Translations under genes and position numbers: made by a program
In this document: positions 32,241 through 41,344 of the stretch, in pieces
Layout: every line of letters starts with the position of its first letter
Position numbering within the stretch: the first letter of the stretch is position 1
Notes under the pieces: model-generated
What the model saw: the letters and a program-made list of their open reading frames with translations, nothing else
The model's database searches: none
Told to the model about the DNA's origin: nothing
Source: an uncultured Bacteroidales bacterium
GTDB taxonomy: Bacteria; Bacteroidota; Bacteroidia; Bacteroidales; Muribaculaceae
Length of the DNA stretch: 47,559 nucleotides
NCBI GenBank assembly: GCA_905210435.1
Contig: CAJLWO010000016.1
Span: 1-47,559 of the forward strand
Direction: 5' to 3'

Positions 32241-32750
32241 TTATTTGTATGACAGGGCTCGACTGGGGGTAAAATAGTTGGAAAGATAGGCGTTGTCAGG
32301 ATTTACGGCTACTATTTTACCTTGCGGGTCAATCAGATAGGAATTATAGCCCTGGTTGACGCCATAATCCTGTATCAGTTTGTCAAAGTCGGTGCTGCCG
32401 GCGAAATATTGCTGGCCGGGGTCGAGATGGTCGCGGGTGACAATCTCGTTGAACAGTTCCTCGCTTCGGTCGAAGTTGACCGACACGCGTTTCAGACGCC
32501 CTGTATCGGTAACGCGCAGGGTATTGTATTCGTTTGATTTCAGCCTCGAATTGGCATCGGCCGACGACCAGAAGTCGACGAGTACATATTTTCCCCTCAA
32601 ATCATGCAGCCTTACAGTAGAGTCATTGCGCGTGACGGAGAAATCAGGCGCCATCTCCCCCGTCACGGGCTGCGACTGCACGCCTATAATTCTGGAACCA
32701 AATATCGCCATGACTCCGAATATCAATATCAGCATCAATGTATTTCTCAT
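32241..32750 (-). CDS. Membrane-anchored thioredoxin-fold (TlpA/AhpC-TSA-like) protein lacking redox cysteines
   Basis: The 169-residue protein starts with an uncleaved-looking hydrophobic anchor (LMLILIFGVMAIFG) and continues as a thioredoxin-like domain facing the periplasm. APDFSVTRNDSTVRLHDL and GKYVLVDFWSSADANSR are the parts where TlpA proteins carry WCxxC; here the residues are SSADA and no cysteine remains in the chain. The later SYLIDPQGKIVAVNPD matches the cis-Pro and strand region of the fold. Disulfide chemistry is therefore unlikely; a binding or signalling role is possible. The ATG at 32750 is used because upstream in-frame starts are TTG only. Confidence 0.75.
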   Translation of the reverse strand: MRNTLMLILIFGVMAIFGSRIIGVQSQPVTGEMAPDFSVTRNDSTVRLHDLRGKYVLVDFWSSADANSRLKSNEYNTLRVTDTGRLKRVSVNFDRSEELFNEIVTRDHLDPGQQYFAGSTDFDKLIQDYGVNQGYNSYLIDPQGKIVAVNPDNAYLSNYFTPSRALSYK

Positions 32751-32844
32751 ATCACATGCAGGGACACAAGTTTCCCTGTCTGCAAATAACAACAACCCTC
32801 ACTGCGAAATGTCGGTGATATTCACCACTTTTAACAGAATGCGC

Positions 32845-33060
32845 TCAGTTTCTGCCCCTTCTCGACTGTATATATTCTTTCGGGGTCATACCGGTTTCCT
32901 TTTTGAAAATGCGGCTCAGATGCTGCGGATATTCAAATCCGAGACCGAACGCCACTTCCGATACAGCCATACCTGCGGCAAGCCTGTTCTTGACCTGCCC
33001 TATCACAAAACGGCGTATCAGCGCACCTGCATTTTCCCAGGCGATTTTCTTGATAACGCG
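32845..33060 (-). pseudogene. 5'-truncated AraC-family DNA-binding domain
   Basis: The reading frame matches the second half of an AraC/XylS domain: RRFVIGQVKNRLAAG is the linker helix and EVAFGLGFEYPQHLSRIFKKETGMTP the second helix-turn-helix with its recognition helix. The first helix-turn-helix and any sensor domain are absent. Similarity fades upstream of about 33060, where an AT-rich promoter-like sequence begins. No ATG lies between that promoter and the conserved part. It reads as the surviving 3' end of a regulator gene. A very small expressed DNA-binding protein from a GTG codon cannot be excluded. Confidence 0.6.
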
Positions 33061-33092
33061 AGTTCGGGATATTAGGTTATCTAATCGTATTG

Positions 33093-33100
33093 CAAAGTTA
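33093..33100 (-). promoter_or_regulatory. -7 box upstream of the AraC remnant
   Basis: The minus strand reads TAACTTTG, an exact TAnnTTTG match. It points into the AraC remnant and onward to the thioredoxin-fold gene at 32750. The region has no other assigned promoter for either. Confidence 0.5.
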
Positions 33101-33174
33101 ACAACTAATTTACCATACTCAAAAATTACGGTAATACCCCCCGTTGACATTAATTAACCTTTCACATATTGATT

Positions 33175-33225
33175 AAGCCGCACGGGATTGCTGACCGATT
33201 GCAGTCAGCAAATGCCGTGCGGCTT
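33175..33225. terminator. Two-tier hairpin after the glucanotransferase gene
   Basis: An 11-bp outer stem (AAGCCGCACGG) and a 6-bp inner stem (GCTGAC/GTCAGC) are separated by small bulges. It starts about 35 bases past the stop of the GH77 gene. No T-run follows on the minus strand, so Rho-independent termination is uncertain. It may instead protect the 3' end. Confidence 0.55.
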
Positions 33226-33260
33226 AAAAAGTTATCTATCGTCAACAATGACCGGGGCTG

Positions 33261-35939
33261 TTATCGGCCGGTCTCGTGAATCATATCGGCAAGACGGCGG
33301 TTGAACAGATCCTGTGACAGAAGCTGTTCAATCGTGATATGCATGCGGTAGCGCCAGTAGTGACGCGCATTGGCAGGCACGTTGATCTGCTCTTCAAGCG
33401 GATTGTGGCGGCGCAGCTCGCTATCCATCGACAGCCAGTCCTGCAAAGGCAGGATACAGAGCATTGAGGGTGACTTCAGGTGCAGGTCTATGATTTTCTC
33501 GCATATCCACGGTTCGGCATATTGCGGTGCGGCGCCACCTTCGTGGAGCACGCTGTTGTAGAAATGCTGGGTCTTCTCGCGGTTTTCCTCCCACCACTGG
33601 CGTATACCGCCCATGTCGTGGGTTGAGGTCGTGCATACCGAATAGTAGGGATAGCTCCATGTATTGCCGAACTCTGTGCGCGGGTCTTTGGGCATACGCT
33701 GTATCTCGAGCGAAAGTATCTCGAGGGCGTTCATCACCGCAGGCACGCAGTCGGGTATCATGCCGAGATCCTCGGCGCAGGTGAGCATGTCGGTAGCCTC
33801 GATGAGCGGGGGCAGCTTCCACATCGCTTTTCCGTACCAGAAGTCGTTGTGACGGTGGTAGTAGAAATCGTTGTAAAGGCGGTCGAAGCACCAGCGCTCG
33901 TAGTCGTTGAGCGCACGGTAGGTATATGTATACTGTGCGGAGATACGGGGATGATATTTGCCCTTTTCGTACGGATCCTCGATAAAGAGTACCTGGTCGA
34001 TAAGGCCGAGCAGACCGTTGCATATGCGCTCGTTGCGCTCGTTCTTCTCCTGTGTGGCGAAATAGTCGGCAACCTTGCGCTGGGTGTTGAACTCGGCCTT
34101 GAGCTTGTAGCGGCCGTAACCTACGTCATAGAGGAAACGATCCTTGACCTCGGCGGTATGTTCGCCGAAGAAGTCGCCGAGGGAGTAATCCATTATAAAC
34201 GGCGTGGTCTGCAGGTCGACATCAAGCCAGAAGTCGTAGTTGTTGCGAAGCTCGTCGGGAGTATATGGAAGCGCGGGATTGAACACGCCGAGCAGGCCGT
34301 GGATGGCATCCATAGGTATCTGCCATATGCGGAAGAAGCCGAGCACGTGGTCGATACGGTAGGCGTCGAAATACTCCGACATCTTGCTGAAACGCTGGCG
34401 CCACCAGGTGAAGCCGTCCTTGTTCATCTCCTCCCAGTTGTAGGTCGGGAGGCCCCAGTTTTGGCCGAGCACCGAGAAATCATCCGGGGGAGCGCCGGCC
34501 TGACAGTCGAGGTTGAACAGACGGGGAGAAATCCATGCGTCGACACTGGTGCTGGATATGCCGATAGGTATATCACCCTTGATGGCTACACCGTTGGCAT
34601 GCGCGTAGTCGCGCACATGGCGCATCTGCTTGTCGAGGTTGTATTGCTGATAGTATACGAAGTTGATGTCGTTGGCATTCTCCTTGACAAATTTTTCCAT
34701 CTTCGCAGCATCATAACGGGCATATTCGCCCCACTTGCCGAAGTCGGGAGTACCGTTTTTGTCGCGGAGCACACAGAATGCAGCATACGGGGTAAGCCAT
34801 TCGGCATTCTTTTCGACGAATGTCTTGAACTCATCTGAAGCCATTACCTTTTCGCCTTCCTGAGCGAATATCTCGCGGGTGAATGCGAGTTTGCCTTCGT
34901 TGACACGCTCATAGTCAATCTCCTTAAGAGCGTTAAGCTCACGTCCGAGATTGTCGTAGTAGGCCTGGCGTTCGGGGTCGTTGAGGGTGCCGAGCTCGCT
35001 GAGGCGCAAATACATGGGGTGGAGTGCGAATGTAGAGTTGGCATTATAGGGATACGAGTCGGTCCAAGTATGGGTCATGGTCGTATCGTTGATGGGAAGT
35101 ATCTGCAGGAAACGCTGTCCGGTAGCTGCAGCCCAGTCAATCACTTTCTTGAGGTCGAGGAAATCACCTACACCGAAATCCTCCTCCGAACGTACCGAGA
35201 ACACGGGGATGGCCACGCCGGCTCCGCGCCACGGCGACAACGGATTGACAAAACGCATGCCGCCCACCACAAGCACCTCGTTTTTCTGGGCGGGACGTAT
35301 GGCGAACGTGCGGTTGTCGCATCCTTCCCAAGCCACTACTTCACCGGTGGCTTTGTCAAGGATAAGAAATTTGTAGTCGAATATTTCCGGGAGATTCTTG
35401 AACTCGAGGTTCACGCTCCATTCCGGGAAATTGGCATCGTTCATACGCACTGCCTTGGCGGGGTCCCATTCGCCGAGCGCCTCGCATTCACCGCATACGG
35501 CAAGCACCTGACCGGGTGCTACCATCGGAGCGGCGACAGAAAGATTGAGCACGCCGTTTTTCACCGAAAGCGGCTCGTCGCGCACTTCGCGTCCGTTGAC
35601 GCACTCGGTAAATACTGTCGAGTAGAAAGGCTTGTCCCACGGCTGGTCCTGCCATCGGTCAAATATTTCATACGCTTTCGAACTACGGCCGCGGTGGAAA
35701 CGGTGTCCGTGTCCCCACTCGTTTTTCACGTATCCGTTCTCATGTCGGATAAAGTAGCGGTACACAAAGTCGGGAGTGTTGTCGGGCAACTCGACCACAG
35801 CCTGCCATGTGCCGTCGCCTATAAGACGCATCTTGACAGCCTTGTCATAATCGCCGGCACCCATCTCTTCGAGTGACGATGTGATGTAGACAGCCTCGCC
35901 CCAATTGGTGCGATAGTCGATATTAAAGGTTAGCTTCAT
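33261..35939 (-). CDS. 4-alpha-glucanotransferase, GH77, with N-terminal starch-binding domains (DPE2-like)
   Basis: The 892-residue protein moves glucan segments between maltodextrins. Residues about 1-120 and 130-240 look like two CBM20-type starch-binding domains (WGEAVYITSSLEEMGAGDYD; GEWDPAKAVRMNDANFPEWS). The catalytic barrel follows, with FLQILPINDTTMTHTW, YRIDHVLGFFRIW (nucleophile Asp), CAEDLGMIP (acid/base Glu) and TSTHDMGGIRQWW (third acid). Tandem CBM20 plus GH77 is the layout of plant DPE2, larger than E. coli MalQ (about 690 residues). ATG at 35939 starts MKLTFNIDYRTNWG; an upstream in-frame start adds a lysine-poor stretch with no homology. No maltose operon is nearby. Confidence 0.88.
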   Translation of the reverse strand: MKLTFNIDYRTNWGEAVYITSSLEEMGAGDYDKAVKMRLIGDGTWQAVVELPDNTPDFVYRYFIRHENGYVKNEWGHGHRFHRGRSSKAYEIFDRWQDQPWDKPFYSTVFTECVNGREVRDEPLSVKNGVLNLSVAAPMVAPGQVLAVCGECEALGEWDPAKAVRMNDANFPEWSVNLEFKNLPEIFDYKFLILDKATGEVVAWEGCDNRTFAIRPAQKNEVLVVGGMRFVNPLSPWRGAGVAIPVFSVRSEEDFGVGDFLDLKKVIDWAAATGQRFLQILPINDTTMTHTWTDSYPYNANSTFALHPMYLRLSELGTLNDPERQAYYDNLGRELNALKEIDYERVNEGKLAFTREIFAQEGEKVMASDEFKTFVEKNAEWLTPYAAFCVLRDKNGTPDFGKWGEYARYDAAKMEKFVKENANDINFVYYQQYNLDKQMRHVRDYAHANGVAIKGDIPIGISSTSVDAWISPRLFNLDCQAGAPPDDFSVLGQNWGLPTYNWEEMNKDGFTWWRQRFSKMSEYFDAYRIDHVLGFFRIWQIPMDAIHGLLGVFNPALPYTPDELRNNYDFWLDVDLQTTPFIMDYSLGDFFGEHTAEVKDRFLYDVGYGRYKLKAEFNTQRKVADYFATQEKNERNERICNGLLGLIDQVLFIEDPYEKGKYHPRISAQYTYTYRALNDYERWCFDRLYNDFYYHRHNDFWYGKAMWKLPPLIEATDMLTCAEDLGMIPDCVPAVMNALEILSLEIQRMPKDPRTEFGNTWSYPYYSVCTTSTHDMGGIRQWWEENREKTQHFYNSVLHEGGAAPQYAEPWICEKIIDLHLKSPSMLCILPLQDWLSMDSELRRHNPLEEQINVPANARHYWRYRMHITIEQLLSQDLFNRRLADMIHETGR

Positions 35940-36131
35940 AGATGATGAGAAGTTATTGTTATTTATGATTGATTGTTTTTGATAATTTTCAGTCGATATA
36001 AACACACAAATCTTAAACGCGCATTTCATCACCATAGAGGCCGGCCGGAGTCCGGAAGCCAGCGTGATTGAAAGTGCGATATAGATAAATCAGGTTTTCA
36101 AGGCTTAAATATAGCATGTTTTTTTTAAACT

Positions 36132-36172
36132 CGGGCCCGATTTTTTGAAAAATTTTCAAAAAATCGGGCCCG
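36132..36172. terminator. 20-bp perfect palindrome, likely terminator of nrdJ
   Basis: CGGGCCCGATTTTTTGAAAA at 36132-36151 is exactly inverted at 36153-36172 with one unpaired base. The stem begins with a self-complementary CGGGCCCG. On the minus strand GAGTTTAAAAAAAACATG follows. It is about 70 bases past the nrdJ stop and would stop transcription from that side; on the plus strand it faces no known gene. Confidence 0.65.
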
Positions 36173-36184
36173 GTTGTCTTTTAC

Positions 36185-36221
36185 GCTCCGTTTTATGTTT
36201 TAAAACATAGCTTTTCGGAGC
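36185..36221. terminator. Nested hairpin directly after nrdJ
   Basis: GCTCCG pairs with CGGAGC around a perfect inner palindrome ATGTTTTAAAACAT. It starts about 20 bases after the nrdJ stop and precedes the larger palindrome, giving two stem-loops in tandem. Confidence 0.55.
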
Positions 36222-36243
36222 ACCGTGGTGTATACACCTATTA

Positions 36244-38775
36244 TCAGCCGCATTTCGAAGTGCCGCAGTTGGTACAGATCAGACAGCCCTCCTGATATAC
36301 GAGAGACTCCTGTCCGCAGTTGGGACAGGTCTGTCCGCTGGCACGCGTACCGTTGGGAAGATATTTTTTCAACGCGCGCTCAACACCCATCTTCCACGTG
36401 TTGATTGACTGGCTGTCAAGCTCGAGACCCGACACAAGTTTCAGCACTTGGTCAATCGGCATGCCGTAGCGGAGCACGCCCGATATGAGTTTCGCGTAGT
36501 TCCAGTACTCGGGGTTAAACTTGTCGGAGAGACCTTCGATTGTGGTTTTGTGGCCGCGCTTGTTGACAAACTGGAAGTCATACCGCTTGGTACCGTCCTC
36601 GGAGATAGCCTTGATAATCTTGCCGTGATTGACCGACTTGGGGCAGAATATGCCGTCGTCATCATCGGCCAGACCGGTGAATATCTCGTAGGGACGTCCG
36701 TCTTTCAGACCTACAAATGCAATCCACTTCTCTTTATTGTTCTGGAAACGGACCACGTCGGCCTCAAGCTCGATAGGACGTACCAAAGGCGCAACCTTGG
36801 TCTGCGCGTCGGTCTTGCCGGCTTTCTTGTCGACCTGCACGAGCACACCCGAGCGACATCCGTCGCGATATACCGTACATCCTTTGCAGCCCGATTTCCA
36901 GGCCTCGACATATAGACGGTTGACAAGCTCCTCGTCGACATCGGCGGGAAGATTGATGGTGACGGATATGGAATGGTCGACCCATTTCTGAACGCGTCCC
37001 TGCATCTTGACCTTCTCCACCCAGTCGATGTCGTTGGCAGTGGCCTTATGGTAGGGCGAACGTGCCACGAGTTCGTCAATCTCCTCCTGCGTGTAATCGT
37101 CTTTCACTGGGACTCCGTTGACTTTCATCCAGTCGACGAAGCGGGGATGATATACGACAAACTCCTCGAATGCGTCGCCCGAATCATCCACGTAGTCGAC
37201 GCGTGCGTCGACATCCGACGGATTTACCTTGCGACGGCGTTTGTAGACGGGCATGAACACCGGCTCTATACCCGACGTTGTGCGCGTCATGAGCGATGTA
37301 GTACCGGTAGGAGCGATTGTCAGACACGCTATGTTGCGGCGACCGTTGACTTTCATGTCCTCGTAAAGTTCGGGGTCGGCTTCGCGGATGCGTTCAAGCA
37401 TGGGATTGCCCTCTTCACGGGCGGCATCGTAGATTTCAAACGCACCGCGTTCCTTGGCCATCTCCACCGACGAGCGGTAGGCTGCGAGAGCGATAGCCTT
37501 GTGCACACTTTCGGAGAAGTCGGTGGCTTCGGGTGTGCCGTAGCGCAGTCCCAGAGCGGCAAGCATGTCGCCTTCGCCGGTAGTGCCGACACCCGTACGG
37601 CGTCCGAGCAATGTCTTTGCGCGTATTTTCCGCCACAGGTTGCGTTCTATTGTCTTGACCTCCTCGCTTTCGGGGTCGGAATCTATCTTTTCGAGTATCG
37701 TGTCGATTTTTTCCATCTCGAGGTCGATGATGTCGTCCATGATACGCTGGGCCTTGATGACATGCTGACGCAGCAGGTCGAAATCGAAATGGGCCTCGGG
37801 TGTGAAAGGTGACACGACATAGCTGAACAGGTTGATGGCCAGCAGACGGCACGAGTCATAGGGACACAACGGTATCTCACCGCAGGGATTTGTCGAGATG
37901 GTGCGGAATCCGAGGTCGGCGTAGCAGTCGGGAAGCGACTCGCGTGTGATGGTATCCCAGAAGAGCACACCGGGCTCGGCCGACTTCCATGCATTGTGTA
38001 TAATTTTGGCCCACAGTGCCTGTGCATTGATTTCGCTCTTGAACAAAGGCTCGGCGCTGTCGACAGGGAACTGTTGCGTGTAGGGTACGCCTTCGGTAGC
38101 CGCACGCATGAAATCGTCGTCGATGCGTACCGACACATTGGCTCCCGTCACCTTGCCCTGTGTCATCTTGGCGTCAATGAATGCCTCGGCGTCGGGATGC
38201 TTTATTGAAACGGTCATCATCAATGCGCCTCGGCGTCCGTCCTGCGCCACCTCGCGGGTGGAGTTGGAGTAGCGCTCCATGAACGGGACAAGACCGGTGG
38301 AAGTCAGCGCGGAATTTTTGACCGGACTTCCTTTCGGACGCAAATGTGACAAATCATGCCCGACACCTCCGCGGCGCTTCATAAGCTGCACCTGTTCCTG
38401 GTCAATCAATATAATGCCGCCGTAAGAGTCAGGCTGTCCGTCAAGACCTATAACAAAGCAATTGGAGAGCGAGCCTACCTGAAGGTCATTGCCTATACCG
38501 GTCATGGGGCTGCCCTGCGGCACGATATATTTGAAATCCTTGAGATAGGAGAATATCTCCCCGGCGCTCATGGGATTGGGATAATTTTTCTCAATACGGG
38601 CAATTTCGTCGGCAAGACGATGATGCATGTCATCGGGTGTGAGTTCGTAAAGATTGTTGGCCGAATCTTTCAAAGCATATTTGCTCACCCACACACGTGC
38701 GGCAAGCTCGTCACCGTCAAAATATTTGAGTGACTCTTTGAAAGCTTCGTCATAGCTGTAAACGGGTCGGTCCAT
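36244..38775 (-). CDS. nrdJ: Adenosylcobalamin-dependent (class II) ribonucleotide reductase
   Basis: NrdJ makes deoxyribonucleotides with a B12-derived radical and needs no oxygen. The 843-residue protein has GSLSNCFVIG with one redox Cys (106), NPCGEIPLC at about 295-303 with the thiyl-radical Cys and conserved Glu, and APTGTTSLMTRTTSGIEP in the phosphate-binding region. A TSCPD-type segment with KGCTVYRDGCRSG precedes the C-terminal zinc ribbon (CPNCGQ...CTNCGTSKCG), which relays electrons to the active site. Complete. No cobalamin riboswitch was recognised upstream, where the sequence is AT-rich. It is monocistronic. Confidence 0.92.
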   Translation of the reverse strand: MDRPVYSYDEAFKESLKYFDGDELAARVWVSKYALKDSANNLYELTPDDMHHRLADEIARIEKNYPNPMSAGEIFSYLKDFKYIVPQGSPMTGIGNDLQVGSLSNCFVIGLDGQPDSYGGIILIDQEQVQLMKRRGGVGHDLSHLRPKGSPVKNSALTSTGLVPFMERYSNSTREVAQDGRRGALMMTVSIKHPDAEAFIDAKMTQGKVTGANVSVRIDDDFMRAATEGVPYTQQFPVDSAEPLFKSEINAQALWAKIIHNAWKSAEPGVLFWDTITRESLPDCYADLGFRTISTNPCGEIPLCPYDSCRLLAINLFSYVVSPFTPEAHFDFDLLRQHVIKAQRIMDDIIDLEMEKIDTILEKIDSDPESEEVKTIERNLWRKIRAKTLLGRRTGVGTTGEGDMLAALGLRYGTPEATDFSESVHKAIALAAYRSSVEMAKERGAFEIYDAAREEGNPMLERIREADPELYEDMKVNGRRNIACLTIAPTGTTSLMTRTTSGIEPVFMPVYKRRRKVNPSDVDARVDYVDDSGDAFEEFVVYHPRFVDWMKVNGVPVKDDYTQEEIDELVARSPYHKATANDIDWVEKVKMQGRVQKWVDHSISVTINLPADVDEELVNRLYVEAWKSGCKGCTVYRDGCRSGVLVQVDKKAGKTDAQTKVAPLVRPIELEADVVRFQNNKEKWIAFVGLKDGRPYEIFTGLADDDDGIFCPKSVNHGKIIKAISEDGTKRYDFQFVNKRGHKTTIEGLSDKFNPEYWNYAKLISGVLRYGMPIDQVLKLVSGLELDSQSINTWKMGVERALKKYLPNGTRASGQTCPNCGQESLVYQEGCLICTNCGTSKCG

Positions 38776-39001
38776 GATATTTTTTTAATTAAAAGGAAGC
38801 TTGTTTTTCTTTCATGACGCAAATTAGGCAAATTTTTAATTGATTGCCAAATTTTAATAAAACAAAAGGTCAAAATGTTGATAAGTTTTCCATTTGCCAA
38901 CATCAACAGGCTAATTTTTAACAGATTAAGTTTTCCGGCAGTTGCGCAAAGTTATCCGTTTCGCTTAATCCGTTGAGATTCAAACGACTAAAAAATTGAA
39001 A

Positions 39002-39032
39002 TTTGTACTTTAAAATAATTTGATTATCTTTG
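39002..39032 (+). promoter_or_regulatory. Complete -33/-7 promoter of the nitroreductase gene
   Basis: TTTG at 39002-39005 and TATCTTTG at 39025-39032 are separated by 19 bases, the standard Bacteroidota spacing. Both boxes match consensus. The ATG at 39066 is about 28 bases past the expected start of transcription. Confidence 0.75.
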
Positions 39033-39065
39033 ACTCAATCAGTAACTTTTTTCACCATATCAGAT

Positions 39066-39827
39066 ATGCTGTACGACAACGAAAACTACTGGCGCGAACG
39101 CCGCACAATCCGCAAATATTCCGACCGCGAAGTCTCCGACACAATGCTCGAAGACATAATAGAAAAAGCATCGCATGCGCCCACCACCGGCAACATGCAA
39201 CTTTACAGCGTCATCATTTCCCGCGACCGCGACAAGCTCAACGAACTCGCACCGGCCCATTTCAATCAGCCGGCAGCCACGGGAGCGCCACTGCTGCTGA
39301 CCTTCTGCGCCGATTTCAACAGATTCTGCCACTGGTGCGACATTTCCGATGCCGACCACGGCTATGACAATTTCCAGTCATTCATGACTGCCGTAATTGA
39401 CACTGTAATCTTCACGCAACAGTTCGTCACCATAGCAGAGCGCCGGGGGCTCGGATGCTGCTACCTCGGCACCACCACCTACAATGCGCCGATGATAGCC
39501 TACACACTGGAGCTGCCGGAACGCGTAGTCCCCGTATGCACCCTCTCCGTGGGGTGGCCGGCCGATGAAGGCGCCGTATCCGACCGCCTCCCTGTCGGGG
39601 CGATAATACACCGCGAGCGCTACAACACTCCCGACGATGCCGCCATAGCTTCCTGCTACGCCTACAAGGAAAGCCTCCCCGAAAGCGCCGGATTCATCGC
39701 GGAAAACGGCAAAAAGACCCTCGCCCAGGTATTCACCGACGTCCGCTACACCCGCAAAAACAACGAGTATTTCTCACGCCTATACCACGATTTCATCGAC
39801 ACCCACGGATTTCCATTCCCCAGATAA
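39066..39827 (+). CDS. Nitroreductase-family flavoprotein
   Basis: The 253-residue protein fits the FMN-binding nitroreductase fold. RRTIRKYSDREVS near the N-terminus is the FMN-phosphate binding segment; SHAPTTGNMQLYSV is the second conserved patch; ERRGLGCCYLGTTTYNAP is the GxGxxxxG-like region toward the C-terminal half. CTLSVGWPADEG is the usual strand before the end. It would reduce a nitro or quinone-type compound with NAD(P)H; the natural substrate is unknown. The ATG at 39066 lies just after a complete promoter. A shared terminator lies between it and dnaA. Confidence 0.83.
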   Translation: MLYDNENYWRERRTIRKYSDREVSDTMLEDIIEKASHAPTTGNMQLYSVIISRDRDKLNELAPAHFNQPAATGAPLLLTFCADFNRFCHWCDISDADHGYDNFQSFMTAVIDTVIFTQQFVTIAERRGLGCCYLGTTTYNAPMIAYTLELPERVVPVCTLSVGWPADEGAVSDRLPVGAIIHRERYNTPDDAAIASCYAYKESLPESAGFIAENGKKTLAQVFTDVRYTRKNNEYFSRLYHDFIDTHGFPFPR

Positions 39828-39882
39828 ACGCAACTGCTGACAAAACTTTATCATAAACTTTATCATATAGGGCAAAAAATAA

Positions 39883-39933
39883 AAAAGCCTGACAATAGAG
39901 CAATTTCCCCTTGCACCTATTGTCAGGCTTTTA
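39883..39933. terminator. Bidirectional terminator between the nitroreductase gene and dnaA
   Basis: AAAAGCCTGACAATAG at 39883-39898 pairs with TATTGTCAGGCTTTT at 39919-39933. A-runs before and T-runs after the stem mean it can stop transcripts from both convergent genes. Confidence 0.85.
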
Positions 39934-39958
39934 TAATATCGTTCTAAATATTTAATGT

Positions 39959-41344
39959 TTAGCCTTTCATGAATTCTTGTTCTATGGCGGCTACGTCGTC
40001 CTGAAGTTGCTTTTCATGGAGGAGACGGTCCTCTATACTCTTGCATGCGTAAAGCACAGTGGCATGTGTGCGCGACAGACGCGTACCTATTGCCGTGAGT
40101 GCCATCTTGGCATGCTTCTTGGCCATATACATCACCATCTGGCGGGCATCCGACACTTCGCGTTTGCGCGACTTGGTGAAAATAGCATCAGGTTCTATAT
40201 TGTAGTGCGCGCTGACGCTTTGTGTCACCATCTCGAAATTAACCTGCTTTTTCGATATCTTGACTGCGTTGGAGATGACGGTGCGCGCAAGGTCGAAATC
40301 TATCTGACGGTTGAGTATCGCGGCACGGGCTACGAGAGACACCATTATACCCTCAAGTTCGCGTATGCTTCCTGTCACATTTGTGGCGATGAATTCGAGC
40401 ACTTCGTCCGACACGGGCAGACCTTCCTGCTCGGCGATACGTGTCAGCACATTGCGGCGCAGATTCATGTCGGGACGCTCAAGCTCGACCGTCATACCCC
40501 ACTTCATGCGCGTAAGCAGTCGTTCGGGCATACCCTTTAGCATGGATGGAGAGCAGTCGCTCGATATTATTATCTGCTTGTTGTTGAGATGCAGGTGGCT
40601 GAAGATATGGAAGAATGTGTTCTGGGTCTTCTCCTTGTCAATCAGGTCCTGAATATCGTCGATAATCAGCACGTCGATGCTCTGATAGAAGTGGATGAAG
40701 TCGTTGATACGGCCGTTGCGCGAAGCCACGGTGAACTGGCTCTCGAAAAGACGGGAACTGATATAAAGCACACGCAATTGCGGACGATGCTCTTTCAGGC
40801 TCAGACCGATGGCATGCATCAGGTGGGTTTTGCCAACTCCCGACGGGCCGAAAATGAACAGCGGGTTGAAGGTCTTGTTGTCCGGGTCCTCGCCTATCGC
40901 CTTGCCTATGGAAAGTGCTATCTTGTTGCTTTCCGAACCACAATAGTTGTCGAACGTGTAGCGCGGATTGAGCTGAGAGTCAAACGGCACCTGTACCGGA
41001 GTATTGAACGGGTTGGCCGAAGGCAATCCTTTCTTCGAAGCGGCAGAGGGGGCTGCACTACGTATGTCGACCGCCGTAGTGGGCTCGTTCTGCACCTGGT
41101 TGTAATGGTAGAACAGCTTGGTGTCGGCTCCGAACACGCGCTTGATGGTCGCGCCGAGGAGCTTGGAAAATCTCTCTTCAATATATTCTACGAAAAACGA
41201 GGTCGGGACGGTAAGTGTCACCTTGCCGTCGACATAACTCTTGAGCGTGACCGGTCGGAACCACGCGTCAAATTGTTCGGAGGGGATAATGTCGCTTATT
41301 ATTTTCAAGCAGGCTTCCCACAGTTGTAAGGGAGTTTTTTCCAT
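39959..41344 (-). CDS. dnaA: Chromosomal replication initiator DnaA
   Basis: The 461-residue protein opens the replication origin. Domain I is at about 1-80 (LWEACLKIISDIIP), a variable linker to about 125, then the AAA+ domain with Walker A GPSGVGKTH near residue 165-173 and Walker B VLIIDDIQDL, sensor RLLTRMKWG, and the DNA-binding domain IV with SRTHATVLYACKSIED near residue 430. Start: ATG at 41344 (MEKTPLQLW); a TTG directly before it also exists. No dnaN or recF follows, so dnaA is separated from the classical origin cluster. No consensus DnaA boxes (TTATCCACA) were seen in the 397-base upstream gap. Confidence 0.95.
   Translation of the reverse strand: MEKTPLQLWEACLKIISDIIPSEQFDAWFRPVTLKSYVDGKVTLTVPTSFFVEYIEERFSKLLGATIKRVFGADTKLFYHYNQVQNEPTTAVDIRSAAPSAASKKGLPSANPFNTPVQVPFDSQLNPRYTFDNYCGSESNKIALSIGKAIGEDPDNKTFNPLFIFGPSGVGKTHLMHAIGLSLKEHRPQLRVLYISSRLFESQFTVASRNGRINDFIHFYQSIDVLIIDDIQDLIDKEKTQNTFFHIFSHLHLNNKQIIISSDCSPSMLKGMPERLLTRMKWGMTVELERPDMNLRRNVLTRIAEQEGLPVSDEVLEFIATNVTGSIRELEGIMVSLVARAAILNRQIDFDLARTVISNAVKISKKQVNFEMVTQSVSAHYNIEPDAIFTKSRKREVSDARQMVMYMAKKHAKMALTAIGTRLSRTHATVLYACKSIEDRLLHEKQLQDDVAAIEQEFMKG

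Larger units (their letters stand above)
35940..36243. other. Intergenic region between nrdJ and the GH77 gene
   Basis: The region holds the GH77 leader and two large palindromes listed separately at 36132-36172 and 36185-36221. No gene and no exact -7 box is seen; TAAGATTTG near 36008 is the closest promoter-like string for the GH77 gene, with one extra base. Confidence 0.5.

Noticed and set aside
38776..39000. Cobalamin riboswitch upstream of the B12-dependent nrdJ
   Set aside because: The leader is AT-rich and no conserved B12-box sequence could be found by eye.
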